From NCBI RefSeq assembly GCF_014237835.1, contig NZ_JACJVI010000002.1:310001-374000 (forward strand): a DNA stretch of 64,000 nt. Reading direction: 5' to 3'. The notes under the pieces are model-generated. The model was not told where the DNA came from. It saw only the letters and a program-made list of their open reading frames with translations, and ran no database searches. The position numbers were made by a program, and so were the translations under genes. Shown here in pieces: positions 1 through 8,792 of this stretch (positions are counted from its first letter, which is position 1; the number at the start of each line of letters is the position of its first letter). Source of the DNA: Rhizobium sp. AQ_MP. GTDB lineage: Bacteria > Pseudomonadota > Alphaproteobacteria > Rhizobiales > Rhizobiaceae.

Positions 1-767
1 AGTTCGTCGGAATGCAGGCTGCCCTTCATGACAGAGCCGACCTTGCCGGCAACCGCAAGCTCGACGGCCAGGGCCGCTGCCGCATGGCTGTGTTCGGACG
101 GCATGATCTCGAAGCCGTCGATGGAGATGCCGGCCTTTTCGGCGGCGGCACGGATCTTGGCCTCGGGGCCGATCAGGATCGGCTCCAGCAGGCCTTCGTC
201 ACGGATCTCGACGGCACCCTCGATCGCTTCCGGCGAACAGGGATGGACGAGTGCCGTCTTCATCATCGGTAGGCTGCGGGCCTCGGCGACAATGGCGTCG
301 AAGCGGTCATGGCGCTGGAGGGAGACGTCGGGGGGAAGGTTTTCCGACCAGCTGATGCGCTCGATCGGGGCCCGCACGCGGGCTTTGCCAACCAGTACGG
401 GCTCGCCATGTTGATTGACGCAGCGAGTGTCGAAGATCAGCGTGTGACCGTCGCTTTCCTTGCTCATCAAGGTCACGGTCGCGGTGATCCGGTCGCCCGT
501 CGCGATTTCTTTCCAGAACTCCAGATCCTGACCGAGATAGACGGTGCCGGGGCCGGGCAGGCGGGTGTCGAGCACGGCCGAGATCATGCCGGCCGGGATC
601 AGCGACTGGCCGAGCGGCACGGGATTGTTGTCGCCGGACAGTGCTGCGAAGAGTTCGATGTCATCGGGGCCGATCACGCGGGTAAGGCTGGCGGCATCGC
701 CAAGCTTCAGCTCGTCAAACATGCGGTTGGTGAGGACTGGTCTTTCCATGTCGCCTTCGTCTTCCAT
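1..767 (-). CDS. Hotdog (MaoC-like)/phosphate acetyltransferase fusion protein, partial
   Basis: The gene runs off the left edge, so only the first 255 residues are visible. The first ~130 residues resemble the MaoC/hotdog domain that precedes a phosphate acetyl/butyryltransferase domain in the family annotated 'bifunctional enoyl-CoA hydratase/phosphate acetyltransferase'. The Pta part starts near residue 170 (MKTALVHPCSPEAIEGAV) and includes GKVGSVMKGSLHSDE. The family usually sits with acetate kinase and converts acyl-CoA to acyl-phosphate in the cytoplasm. The hydratase motif is degenerate: SGDNNP (residues 44-49) is followed by VPLG and then PAGM, where catalytic family members have a His after NP and HGM. 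A start at 767 is preferred because GGGAGG lies just upstream; 749 is an in-frame alternative. Confidence 0.8.
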   Translation of the reverse strand, partial: MEDEGDMERPVLTNRMFDELKLGDAASLTRVIGPDDIELFAALSGDNNPVPLGQSLIPAGMISAVLDTRLPGPGTVYLGQDLEFWKEIATGDRITATVTLMSKESDGHTLIFDTRCVNQHGEPVLVGKARVRAPIERISWSENLPPDVSLQRHDRFDAIVAEARSLPMMKTALVHPCSPEAIEGAVEIRDEGLLEPILIGPEAKIRAAAEKAGISIDGFEIMPSEHSHAAAALAVELAVAGKVGSVMKGSLHSDE

Positions 768-1154
768 TGTCGAACCGTCCTCCCCCGATCCGTGTCACTC
801 TGCAGCCGGTCTGCGTCAACGGCATGACCGGGCTTGGCGGGCAATCTCTGCGGTGGTGGGACCGTTGTCCTTGACTTGGGTCAAGGGTGGGTTGGACGAA
901 AGTGGAGGCTCTTACGGGGCGCATAATCCGTTTGGTCGTTTGCCGCGCGCGCGATACCCCCCTCTGTCGGCTACGCCGACATCTCCCCCTCAAGGGGGGA
1001 GATTGCCAGCCGGCGCTATGCCTCGTGACCAAACATCCCTTCTCCTTCGACAGCCGGAACTTAGCGGCGGTTGAAACGGTGCGGCGATCCGATCTCCCCC
1101 CTTGAGGGGGAGATGCCCGGCAGGGCAGAGGGGGGTATCCGCAGGGAGCCGAGA
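768..1154. repeat. Intergenic region with a long inverted repeat (arms 953-1003 and 1091-1139)
   Basis: No gene is seen in this 387-base gap. It holds two oppositely oriented copies of a ~50-base element. The left arm reads GATACCCCCCTCTG...CTCCCCCTCAAGGGGGGAGAT and the right arm is close to its reverse complement, with differences only in the middle. Each copy also contains its own small palindrome (CTCCCCC/GGGGGAG). This is the look of the mosaic palindromic repeats between genes in Rhizobiaceae. It may act as a transcription end for the flanking minus-strand genes, but there is no clear T-run. Confidence 0.7.
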
Positions 1155-2153
1155 TCACCCCCACCTGTCTCGCCAGGCCGGCTGCGCATTCGCGTAGGGC
1201 AGTGCCACGGCCTCGAACACCCCGCGGGCGATGGCGCGCGCCGTCACCAGCGTGGCCAGATGGCAGAGTTCCATGAGGTCGGCTGCGCCATTGCTTTCGC
1301 GCCTACCCGTCGAGGCGGCAAACATCGTGTCGCCATCGAATGGCAGATGCGCCGGGAGGACTGCGCGGGCCAAGCCATCATGCGCGGCGATCGACAGGCG
1401 GTGGAGTTCGGGTTTGGAGAGCGTGCAATCGGTGACGACGGCGCCGATGGTGGTCGCCGTCAGCCGCAGGCCTTTGATGCGCATCGCCCGGTCCTCTGCG
1501 CTGACATGGGCGGGTTGGCCAAGTCCGCCAAATTCCTGGCCCTCCTCGAAGGGAGCCGCCCAGAAATGCGGGCCGTCGCCGCTCACCACAGACCCCATGG
1601 CGTTGACGGCGACGAGAGCGGCGATGGTGTGGCCGGACGAGGAGACGGCGCTTGCGGAGCCGAGGCCGCCCTTGAGGTTGGCCGTCGTCGCGCCCGTTCC
1701 GGCGCCGACCGTGCCGAGCGGAAAGGCACCCCTGGCTGCATGTTTGTAGGCCTCGTAGCCGAGGTCGCGATAGGGCGCATGCGGGCCCCAGTCCTTGTCG
1801 CCGCCATTCAACAGATCCATCAGGATCGCCTGCGGCACGATCGGCACGCGCACCGCGCCCACGGCGAAGCCGCGACCCGCAGCGCGCAGGCCCGACTGCA
1901 CGCCGCCGGCTGCATCCAGCCCGAAGGCGGAGCCGCCCGAGAGCACGAAGGCATCGACCTGTTGCACCGTCATCGAGGGGTCGAGCAGCGTCACGTCACG
2001 CCCACCCGGCGCACCACCGAGCACGGTGCCCGAAGCGGTTGCCGGTTCGTCGAAGACGATCACCGTCACGCCGGACCCGAGCGTCAGATCGGTGGCATGG
2101 CCGACCGAGAGGCCGTCGATATCGGTCAGGAGGTTGAGCGGGCCGTTCGGCAT
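1155..2153 (-). CDS. P1 family (S58, DmpA/NylC-like) peptidase
   Basis: The 332-residue product begins LTDIDGLSVGHATD and continues GGAPGGRDVTLLDP and VLSGGSAFGLDAAGG, which are typical of the S58/P1 aminopeptidase-amidase family (DmpA, BapA, NylC). These N-terminal-nucleophile hydrolases self-cleave into two chains. The likely nucleophile is a Thr in LTATTIGAVVTD (about residue 225), by comparison with the NTT motif I recall from NylC; here Ala replaces that Asn, which is worth noting but uncertain. A C-terminal segment with AHDGLARAV and PFDGDTMFA also matches NylC-type members. The substrate is unknown. GGAG lies 9 bases before the ATG. The gene stands alone beside a repeat-filled gap. Confidence 0.85.
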   Translation of the reverse strand: MPNGPLNLLTDIDGLSVGHATDLTLGSGVTVIVFDEPATASGTVLGGAPGGRDVTLLDPSMTVQQVDAFVLSGGSAFGLDAAGGVQSGLRAAGRGFAVGAVRVPIVPQAILMDLLNGGDKDWGPHAPYRDLGYEAYKHAARGAFPLGTVGAGTGATTANLKGGLGSASAVSSSGHTIAALVAVNAMGSVVSGDGPHFWAAPFEEGQEFGGLGQPAHVSAEDRAMRIKGLRLTATTIGAVVTDCTLSKPELHRLSIAAHDGLARAVLPAHLPFDGDTMFAASTGRRESNGAADLMELCHLATLVTARAIARGVFEAVALPYANAQPAWRDRWG

Positions 2154-2192
2154 GAGGTGTGTCTCCGGGTGGGTGGCGGAGAGTGGCGAAGA

Positions 2193-2459
2193 TCATGGTC
2201 TTCGTCCAGCGCGCCATTGGCTTCTCTTCCGCATGAAACGGATGATGCCAATGGCCAGTAAGATTGAAAGCGGAGACAGTATACCTGCAACCCAAATCAC
2301 CGAGACCGCATCGCTGCATTGGTAGGCACCGGGGCAATGGAGGTTCTGGTAATCTGTCCATGCGACGAGCCCGACAAACCCAAATAGAGTTGCCGAGATG
2401 AGGGCGGCGGCGGCCACTATCGGCAGCATGGTGACCAAGAGGGCTTTGATGAGAGGCAA
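2193..2459 (-). CDS. Small two-helix membrane protein, unknown function
   Basis: This 88-residue frame has two strongly hydrophobic stretches (about residues 5-32 and 55-75) separated by a short loop with two Cys (NLHCPGAYQCSD), and ends in a basic tail (RFMRKRSQWRAGRRP), which suggests a two-span inner-membrane protein with a possible periplasmic disulfide. The start is uncertain: TTG at 2459 has GGAG eight bases upstream, while the first ATG is at 2429 and would cut into the first helix. I do not recognise the family. Confidence 0.45.
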   Translation of the reverse strand: MPLIKALLVTMLPIVAAAALISATLFGFVGLVAWTDYQNLHCPGAYQCSDAVSVIWVAGILSPLSILLAIGIIRFMRKRSQWRAGRRP

Positions 2460-2830
2460 GTTGGGGGCTCCGATTTGTATCCGCGTTAGACGAAGTCCAT
2501 GGCTTTCCGGTGGCAGACGATTGCAGCTTGCTGTTGCTGCCCCCAGCCCCTCATCCGCCTGCCGGCACCTTCTCCCCGCGAGCGGGGAGAAGGCCGAGAC
2601 GGCAACCGCGCGTGCCTCCCTCTCCCCGCCTGCGGGGAGAGGGTAGGGTGAGGGGCAAAGCTGCGCACTTTGCGGAACCGGCGCTTGCTTCCTTTAGAAT
2701 GCGTGACGATGACGGTTCGTCAAGTTGATGGAACAACCGAGACCCGCCCACATTTGCACCACGCGTCCCGGTTGACGCACGCGCCTTGCAACGCGATGTA
2801 GCCTCAACGCCACCGATCAGGATACCGCTC
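2460..2830. repeat. RIME-like mosaic repeat, copy A (2547-2658), in a 371-base gap
   Basis: The element runs from CCCCTCATCCGCCTGCCGGC to the matching GTGAGGGGC and holds two hairpins, CTTCTCCCCGC/GCGGGGAGAAG and CCTCTCCCCGC/GCGGGGAGAGG. Near-identical elements recur at 28066-28220, 49672-49783 and 60083-60194. The layout fits the Rhizobium-specific intergenic mosaic elements described from rhizobial genomes. The rest of the gap up to the PAP2 gene shows no coding signal. Confidence 0.75.
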
Positions 2831-3532
2831 ATGCAGCATCTCAAGCACCATCTTACCCGCATCGCCTCGGCGGCCGAAAAGCGTGTCTGGCTGACGGCGC
2901 TTGTCGCCGCACTTGTCGCCTATTTCCTGTTCGAACTGACCGGCGAGGTGCTGGAAGGGGAGACGCGGGCCTTCGATGAAGGCGTGCTCCTGATGCTGCG
3001 CGATCCCTCCGATCCGGCCCTGCCGGTCGGGCCCAGCTGGCTCACCAAGATGATGGTGGACATCACGGCGCTGGGTGGCGTCACCGTGCTGACGCTGCTG
3101 GTGACGCTTGTCGTGGTCTATCTCGCGCTGCGCCGCAAGTTCCGTACGGCGATCTTCGTCACAGTGTCGATCCTCGGCGGCTGGGGCTTGAGCAGCGCCA
3201 TGAAGCTCGGCATTGCAAGACCCCGCCCGGAAGTGGTGCAGCACCTCGTCGAAGTGACCGACATGAGCTTTCCGAGCGGCCATGCCATGCTGTCCGCCAT
3301 TACCTATCTCACGCTTGGTGCGATGCTGTCGCGGCTCGAGGAAACGCCTTCGCTGCGCTACTTCTTCCCGCTGGTCGCCGTCTTTCTCACCCTGCTGATC
3401 GGCTCCAGCCGCATCTATCTCGGCGTGCATTACCCTACCGACGTGCTCGGCGGCTGGGCGGCGGGGACTGTATGGGCCTGTGGGAGCTGGTTTGTGGCGC
3501 GGTGGATGTTGGGGCGGCCAAGTGGGCGCTGA
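2831..3532 (+). CDS. PAP2-family phosphatase, integral membrane
   Basis: The 233-residue product has the three PAP2 signature blocks in order: KLGIARPRP (KX6RP), SFPSGHAM (PSGH) and SRIYLGVHYPTD (SRX5HX3D). The catalytic His pair is present. Hydrophobic segments between them suggest five or six membrane spans, with the active site facing the periplasm. Such enzymes remove phosphate from lipid phosphates such as undecaprenyl pyrophosphate or phosphatidate; which one cannot be told. The ATG at 2831 has AGG upstream and opens the natural amphipathic N-terminus (MQHLKHHLTRIASAAEKRVW), better than the frame-opening codon at 2786. Confidence 0.9.
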   Translation: MQHLKHHLTRIASAAEKRVWLTALVAALVAYFLFELTGEVLEGETRAFDEGVLLMLRDPSDPALPVGPSWLTKMMVDITALGGVTVLTLLVTLVVVYLALRRKFRTAIFVTVSILGGWGLSSAMKLGIARPRPEVVQHLVEVTDMSFPSGHAMLSAITYLTLGAMLSRLEETPSLRYFFPLVAVFLTLLIGSSRIYLGVHYPTDVLGGWAAGTVWACGSWFVARWMLGRPSGR

Positions 3533-3551
3533 AGCGCCCACTTGATCAGGT

Positions 3552-4478
3552 TCAATGCTTCAACGCCTTCGGATCCAGCGCATCGCGGATGGCGTCGCCG
3601 ATATAGTTCACGCTCAAGACCGTCAGCGAGATCGCCAGGCCGGGCCAGATGACGCGGGAGGGGTTGATCTGCAGGAAGTTGGCGCCGTCGAAGAGCAGGC
3701 GGCCCCAGGTGGGGAAGTCGGGCGGGAAGCCTAGCCCCAGGAAGGACAGCGCGGATTCGGTGATGATGGCCGTGGCGATGCCGAGTGTTGCCGAGACCAT
3801 GATCGAGGACATGACGTTCGGCAGGATGTGCTTGCTGATGATGCGGTGTTCGCGCATGCCGCTCGATTTCGCCGCCAGGATGAATTCCTGGCTCTTGATC
3901 GCCAGCACGTCGCCGCGAACAATGCGGGCCGTGTGCATCCAGCTGGTGATGCCGATGACGAAGACGATCAGGATGAAGATGCCGGTTTCCGGTCCGAAGG
4001 CCGCCCGCAGCGTGTCGCGGAAGAGCATGATGATCACCAGCAGGAGCGGCAGGAGCGGCAGCGCTAGGAAGAGATCCGTCAGGCGCATGAGCGGGCCGTC
4101 GAGCTTGCGGGAATAGCCGGAGAGCACGCCCACCAGCGTCCCCACCACCAGCGCCAGCAGCATGGCGGCCATACCGACGGCGAGCGAGATCTGCCCGCCG
4201 GCGAGCACCTGGGCCAGCATGTCCTTGCCGAGATTGTCTGTGCCAAAGGGATGCTCCCAGGACGGGCCCTGGTTCTTGGCGCGGATGTCGATCTTGTTCG
4301 GGTCGATCGTGTGGATATAGGGGCCGATGAAGACGGCGAGCACGATGAAGACGAAGACGACAAGGCCGGCGACGCCGCCCTTGTGAGCGCGGAACTGACG
4401 CCAGAGCATGGGCCAGAAGCTGCCGCTTTGCGGTCTCGTCTGGGGTGCTGTTGCGGTTGCGACGGCGGCATCACTCAT
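3552..4478 (-). CDS. Peptide ABC importer, permease 2 (DppC/OppC type)
   Basis: A 308-residue inner-membrane permease with about six spans. After a short cytoplasmic N-terminus (MSDAAVATATAPQTRPQSG) come the DppC-type first helix and the loop HPFGTDNLGKDML, then the EAA loop around GMREHRIISKHILPN near residue 210. It forms the channel with the DppB-type protein encoded just upstream. The ATG overlaps the stop of that gene (ATGAGTGA), which indicates translational coupling. No ATPase follows; the ATPases are on the other strand at 8793-10628. The C-terminus ALDPKALKH is normal for the family. Confidence 0.92.
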   Translation of the reverse strand: MSDAAVATATAPQTRPQSGSFWPMLWRQFRAHKGGVAGLVVFVFIVLAVFIGPYIHTIDPNKIDIRAKNQGPSWEHPFGTDNLGKDMLAQVLAGGQISLAVGMAAMLLALVVGTLVGVLSGYSRKLDGPLMRLTDLFLALPLLPLLLVIIMLFRDTLRAAFGPETGIFILIVFVIGITSWMHTARIVRGDVLAIKSQEFILAAKSSGMREHRIISKHILPNVMSSIMVSATLGIATAIITESALSFLGLGFPPDFPTWGRLLFDGANFLQINPSRVIWPGLAISLTVLSVNYIGDAIRDALDPKALKH

Positions 4479-5481
4479 AGCGGATCCTCGGATCGAGAAT
4501 GCCGTAGAGAACGTCGGCAATCAGGTTGAACAGCACGATCAGGATCGCGAAGATGAAGGTCAGGGTCTGGACGAGCGGGATATCGGCGCCCTGGATCGCG
4601 GTGATCAAGAGCTGGCCGAGGCCGTTCACGCGGAAGACCTGTTCGGTGATGATGGCGCCGGAGAAGATCGTGGGCACGCCGAGCGCAATCACGGTCACGA
4701 CCGGGATCAGGCTGTTGCGCAGGACATGCACGAGCAGCACGATCTTTTCCTTCACGCCCTTGGCACGCGCGGTGCGAACATAATCCATGTTGAGGTTGTC
4801 GAGCATGGAGGCGCGCACGAAGCGGCTGATCTGCGAGACATTGAAGAGGGTGAGCACCAGGACGGGCAGGAACATCTGCTTCACCTGGAGCACGAAGCTG
4901 TCCCAGCTGTTGACCACCAGCGTGGTGTCGTAGATCGACGGGAACCACTGCAGCCAGGAGGAGAAGATGACGATCAGCAGCACGCCGGTGAAGAAGGTGG
5001 GCACGGAGTAACCGACCATCGAGATGAAGGTGCCGATCTGGTCGAACCAGGAATACTGGCGATAGGCGGAGATGACGCCGATCGGAATCGCGATCAGCAC
5101 GCCGAAGAGATAGGAGAGGCCGACGACCCAGAGCGTCTGGGGCAGGCGCTGGACGATCAGGTCGACTACGGGGCTGCGGGTCGCCCAGGACAGGACGCGC
5201 ATGCGCTCGCCGGTGCCGACGGTGATGCCGGTGATCTGTTCGAAGATGTTGAGCGGTTCATTGATGAAGAACTGCTGCAGCCATTTCAGGTAGCGGATGA
5301 GGAAGGGCTGATCGAGGCCCATTGCGAGGCGGATCTGCTCGCGCACTTCCGGCGGGATGGTCAGCGGCAGGTCGCTCAGGGGATCGCTCGGAGCGAGGTC
5401 GAGCAGGGCAAAAATGATGAAACTGATGGCCAGTAGCGTCGGAACTGCGAACAGCAGTCGCCGAACGGTGAAGGTGAACAT
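4471..5481 (-). CDS. Peptide ABC importer, permease 1 (DppB/OppB type)
   Basis: The 336-residue protein opens with MFTFTVRRLLFAVPTLLAIS and carries DLAPSDPLSDL after helix 1, both characteristic of DppB/OppB permeases. The EAA loop is YVRTARAKGVKEKIVLLVHV (about residues 235-254), followed by GAIITEQVFRVNGLGQLL. It sits in the inner membrane and pairs with the DppC-type protein encoded downstream with an 8-base overlap. It is separated from the binding-protein gene upstream by 75 bases that contain a strong hairpin. Confidence 0.92.
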   Translation of the reverse strand: MFTFTVRRLLFAVPTLLAISFIIFALLDLAPSDPLSDLPLTIPPEVREQIRLAMGLDQPFLIRYLKWLQQFFINEPLNIFEQITGITVGTGERMRVLSWATRSPVVDLIVQRLPQTLWVVGLSYLFGVLIAIPIGVISAYRQYSWFDQIGTFISMVGYSVPTFFTGVLLIVIFSSWLQWFPSIYDTTLVVNSWDSFVLQVKQMFLPVLVLTLFNVSQISRFVRASMLDNLNMDYVRTARAKGVKEKIVLLVHVLRNSLIPVVTVIALGVPTIFSGAIITEQVFRVNGLGQLLITAIQGADIPLVQTLTFIFAILIVLFNLIADVLYGILDPRIRYE

Positions 5482-5513
5482 CGGCTGGTCTCCAGACTGT
5501 CGGCAAAAATGCG

Positions 5514-5549
5514 AGTGCCGGGCCCGCCTTTGGAGGCAGGCCCGGCACT
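5514..5549 (-). terminator. Intercistronic stem-loop after the peptide-binding protein gene
   Basis: AGTGCCGGGCC (5514-5524) pairs perfectly with GGCCCGGCACT (5539-5549) around a 14-base loop. It lies between the stop of the binding-protein gene and the start of the first permease, on the minus strand, without a long T-run. Such hairpins commonly protect the 3' end of the binding-protein mRNA and reduce read-through, giving more binding protein than permease. Confidence 0.7.
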
Positions 5550-5556
5550 GATGGCA

Positions 5557-7263
5557 TTACTTGGCGCGCGACCAGTCGGCGACGTTCCAGAGTTCGGAGT
5601 CCCAGGCGTTCATTTTCACGCCAACCAGCGTGTTGTTGACAGCCGAGGGCTGGCCACGATGGATGAGCGGGATCTGGGCGACGTCGTTGGAGAGCATGTC
5701 GTTCAGCTTCTTGGCGATTTCGGCACGCTTTTCGAGCTCACCGGTCTTGCCGAGTTCCTTGACGAGATTGTCGTATTCCGGGTTGCAGTAGCGGACGATG
5801 TTCTCACCCTGCCAGCCGGTGGCCGGGCTCGGGATCTTGTCGCACATCCAGCCGGCCATGTACTTCTCCGGGTCGGTGCCATCGAAGTTGTTGGTGTACA
5901 TCTGGATGTCGGCATAGAACTTCTGGAACGTGTCCGGAGAGGCCGGATCACCGCCAAAGAAGACGTTGGCGGAGATGTTGCGCAGCTCGACGGCAACACC
6001 GATCTGGCTCCACATGTCCTTCACCAGCGCCTGGGTGCCCTGACGGACCGAGTTGGTCGAGGTCTGGTAGAGGAAGGACAGCTTCACGCCGTCCTTTTCG
6101 CGGATGCCGTCGGAGCCCATCTTCCAGCCGGCATCTTCGAGCAGCTTGTTGGCGCCTTCGATGTCCTGCTTCAGGCACCAGTCAACGGCAGTCGAGACGT
6201 AGATATCCGGAGCCGGCAGGATGTTGCAGGTCGGCTTGCCATTGTCGCCGTAGCCGGCTTCGTCGATGATCTCGCGGTCGATGGCGATCGAGAGCGCGCG
6301 GCGAACGGCCGGATCGGAAAGAGCCGGATGCGGGCCCGCTTCCTTGGTCGAACGCTTGTCGCCGAGCGACGGGTCGACGCCATAGGGGTTGATGTCGATA
6401 CGCTCGACCTGGGTGCCGAAGGCAACTTCGATCTTGCCCTTGCCGGCCGCAACCATCTGGGCCAGGATTTCGGGCTCGACCTGCATGTTCCAGGCGTAGT
6501 CGAATTCGCCGGTCTCCAGAACCGAACGGGCAGCCGACGCCGCGTCACCGCCACCCTTCAGGGTGACCGATGCAAAGGCCGGCTTGGCCGGATCGCGGTA
6601 GTTCGGGTTGGCTTCGAAGGTCACGACGTCGTTCGGCTTGAATTCCTTGACGACGAAGGGGCCGGTGCCGATCGGGCCGAAGTTGGCCGAGGTGCATTCC
6701 GGAGCCTTTATGCCAAGGCAGTCCTTGAACTGGGCGGCCTGGATCAGCGGAGCCTGCGCGCCGACAAAGGCGCTGTAGGGATAGGGCTTTGGATCGGCGA
6801 AGGAGACCTTGATCGTGGAGGCATCGACAGCCTCGACATTGGTCACGCCTTCGAAATAGGCGCCCTGAGCGCAGCCACCGTCCGGTGCCGTGCAGTATTT
6901 CCAGGTGAAGATCGCATCTTCTGCCGTGACGGCCGAGCCGTCAGACCACTTGAGGTCGGGCTTCAGCTTCCAGGTGATGCTCTTCAGGTCGGCCGCAACG
7001 CCGCCGTTTTCAACGGTCGGGATTTCGGCGGCGAGCATCGGAACCAGGTTGCCGGTTTCGTCATAGCGGGCCAGCGGCTCGATAACCATCGATGCCGCGT
7101 AGACTTCCTTGGTACCCCCAGACAGATAGGGATTCATCGTCGATACGGCCTGCCAGAAGATAATCTTCAGGTCGCCGTCGGTGCCGCGCTCGGCCATGGC
7201 CGGTGCGCCGGTCAGCGCGAAGGCTGCGGCAGATGCCGCCAGCATCAATTTACGAGTGTTCAT
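5557..7263 (-). CDS. Peptide ABC importer, periplasmic binding protein (SBP family 5)
   Basis: The 568-residue protein starts with a Sec signal peptide (MNTRKLMLAASAAAFALTG, cleavage likely after PAMA near residue 25). The mature part shows family-5 features: the early segment WQAVSTMNPYLSGGTKEV, PLARYDETGNLVPMLAAEIP, LKPDLKWSDGSAVTAEDAIF (about residues 105-125) and PAVRRALSIAIDREII (about 310). It captures peptides or related solutes and delivers them to the two permeases encoded downstream. An extra Cys-containing loop (KYCTAPDGGCAQGAYFEG) is seen in a subset of rhizobial members. The ligand is not determinable by eye; the divergent amidohydrolase hints at an acylated or amidated peptide. 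Confidence 0.93.
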   Translation of the reverse strand: MNTRKLMLAASAAAFALTGAPAMAERGTDGDLKIIFWQAVSTMNPYLSGGTKEVYAASMVIEPLARYDETGNLVPMLAAEIPTVENGGVAADLKSITWKLKPDLKWSDGSAVTAEDAIFTWKYCTAPDGGCAQGAYFEGVTNVEAVDASTIKVSFADPKPYPYSAFVGAQAPLIQAAQFKDCLGIKAPECTSANFGPIGTGPFVVKEFKPNDVVTFEANPNYRDPAKPAFASVTLKGGGDAASAARSVLETGEFDYAWNMQVEPEILAQMVAAGKGKIEVAFGTQVERIDINPYGVDPSLGDKRSTKEAGPHPALSDPAVRRALSIAIDREIIDEAGYGDNGKPTCNILPAPDIYVSTAVDWCLKQDIEGANKLLEDAGWKMGSDGIREKDGVKLSFLYQTSTNSVRQGTQALVKDMWSQIGVAVELRNISANVFFGGDPASPDTFQKFYADIQMYTNNFDGTDPEKYMAGWMCDKIPSPATGWQGENIVRYCNPEYDNLVKELGKTGELEKRAEIAKKLNDMLSNDVAQIPLIHRGQPSAVNNTLVGVKMNAWDSELWNVADWSRAK

Positions 7264-7584
7264 TGGTCATTCCCCATTATTATTTGTTTGCAGGCATGAT
7301 GGTAACCCGATCTGCCAGCCAGCGATGTGGCCAGCGCATTCGTCAAATGTCAACCACCTATCTTCTTGGTATTTTTGGAAAATCTGAGCTCCGCTGCAAT
7401 TTTCGGAGTCGCGGCCAGCAATCCCGGACAGCGTGAATTTCTGTCGGGTTGGCTAAAATTTAGGCCATGTAAACACAAGCCTATTTTCCATGCAAGATGG
7501 AAATTTGCGGCTTGCCAAAGCTGTCCATCACGGCACAGTATGCGCGAAATCCTGCGGGGAACAACGACAAAAAGAGGTTGCTTC
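7264..7584. promoter_or_regulatory. Divergent control region between peptide transporter and amidohydrolase
   Basis: This 321-base gap should carry promoters for both directions. It is more AT-rich than the genes. A clean inverted repeat, TTTCCAT (7485-7491) and ATGGAAA (7497-7503) with a 5-base spacer, lies about 80 bases before the amidohydrolase start and could be a regulator site. No regulator gene is adjacent, and I see no gene in the gap. Confidence 0.4.
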
Positions 7585-8748
7585 ATGCCAGTGCTCAACC
7601 GCGCCAGCGAACTTCAGCCCGAAGTCGCTGAGTGGCGCCGCCATCTGCATCAGAATCCCGAACTCCTGTTTGACGTGCATGGCACGGCAGCCTTCGTGGC
7701 CGAGAAGCTCAAGGAATTTGGCTGCGACGTGGTGAAGACGGGCATTGGCCGCACCGGCGTGGTCGGGATCATTAAGGGAAATCGCGGTGATGGTCCGGTC
7801 GTGGGTTTCCGTGCTGACATGGATGCGCTGCCGATCCACGAGATGTCCGGAAAGGCCTGGGCCTCCAAAACGCCGGGAAAGATGCATGCCTGCGGCCATG
7901 ACGGACACACCGCCATGCTGCTTGGAGCTGCCAAGTACCTCGCGGAAACGCGCAATTTCCGCGGGTCGATTGCGGTCATCTTCCAGCCGGCTGAAGAAGG
8001 CGGCGGTGGTGCGCGCGAAATGGTTGCGGACGGCATGATGGAGAATTTCGGCATCCGGCAAGTCTACGGCATGCACAATCATCCGGGCATGGCCGTGGGG
8101 ACGTTTGCGACCCGCAAGGGCTCGATCATGGCGGCGGCGGATCAGTTCGACATTGAGATCGAAGGCCGCAGCGGCCATGCTGCACAGCCGCACAAGAGCG
8201 TCGATCCGGTGCTGGCGGCGTCCCAGGTCGTTGTCGCGCTGCAATCGATCGCGTCACGAGAAGCCGACCCGCTGAGTTCGGTGGTCATCACCGTCACCAA
8301 GATCCATGGCGGCGATGCCTATAACGTCATTCCTGACATGGTGAAACTTTCGGGCACCGTGCGCACGCTGCTTTCCGAGATGCGCCAGATGGCCGAGACC
8401 CGCATCGGGGAGATTGCCTCGGGGGTTGCGATGGCAATGGGTGCCAAGGCGACACTGCGCTATCACCGCGGCTATCCGGTCACCTTCAACCACGCATCGG
8501 AAACCGAGTTTGCCGTCGACATCATGCGCAAGGTGGCCGGAGACCATGCCGTTAGCGATGCCTTCCCGCCAACGATGGGGGCTGAAGACTTCTCTTACAT
8601 GCTTGAGGCTCGACCGGGTTCCTTCGTCTTCATCGGCAATGGCGACACGGCGAACCTTCATAACTCGGCGTATGACTTCAACGACGAGGTCATTCCCTAT
8701 GGCATCAGCTACTGGGTGACGCTTGCCGAGACGGCGCTCGCCGCCTGA
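7585..8748 (+). CDS. M20 family metallo-amidohydrolase (hippurate hydrolase/carboxypeptidase type)
   Basis: The 387-residue cytoplasmic enzyme has the M20D layout: WRRHLHQNPELLFD near residue 18, the metal-binding GFRADMDALPI, MHACGHDGHTAMLLG (His and Asp ligands, about residue 100), the catalytic FQPAEEGGGGAREM (Glu-Glu, about 135), GRSGHAAQPHKSVDP in the dimerisation domain and TMGAEDFSYMLE near the C-terminus. It cleaves N-acyl amino acids or amidated peptides. The start is ATG 7585 with AGAGG upstream. It lies 44 bases before the double ATPase gene, so it probably processes what the transporter brings in. Confidence 0.92.
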   Translation: MPVLNRASELQPEVAEWRRHLHQNPELLFDVHGTAAFVAEKLKEFGCDVVKTGIGRTGVVGIIKGNRGDGPVVGFRADMDALPIHEMSGKAWASKTPGKMHACGHDGHTAMLLGAAKYLAETRNFRGSIAVIFQPAEEGGGGAREMVADGMMENFGIRQVYGMHNHPGMAVGTFATRKGSIMAAADQFDIEIEGRSGHAAQPHKSVDPVLAASQVVVALQSIASREADPLSSVVITVTKIHGGDAYNVIPDMVKLSGTVRTLLSEMRQMAETRIGEIASGVAMAMGAKATLRYHRGYPVTFNHASETEFAVDIMRKVAGDHAVSDAFPPTMGAEDFSYMLEARPGSFVFIGNGDTANLHNSAYDFNDEVIPYGISYWVTLAETALAA

Positions 8749-8792
8749 TCCATCCACCAGATCTCGAGACATAAATAAAAGGGGAACGGGAT

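Noticed and set aside
2547..2658. RIME-like hairpins as tRNA or CRISPR elements
   Set aside because: No cloverleaf, no anticodon loop, no repeated spacing; the four copies are mosaic intergenic repeats.
5509..7299. A 596-codon open frame on the plus strand opposite the peptide-binding protein
   Set aside because: It mirrors the SBP gene, which has a signal peptide and family motifs; the antisense product is D, G, V rich with no domain. Similar long mirrors at 4408-5436, 24203-25345, 28281-29417, 37092-38729 and 38332-40029 were rejected for the same reason.
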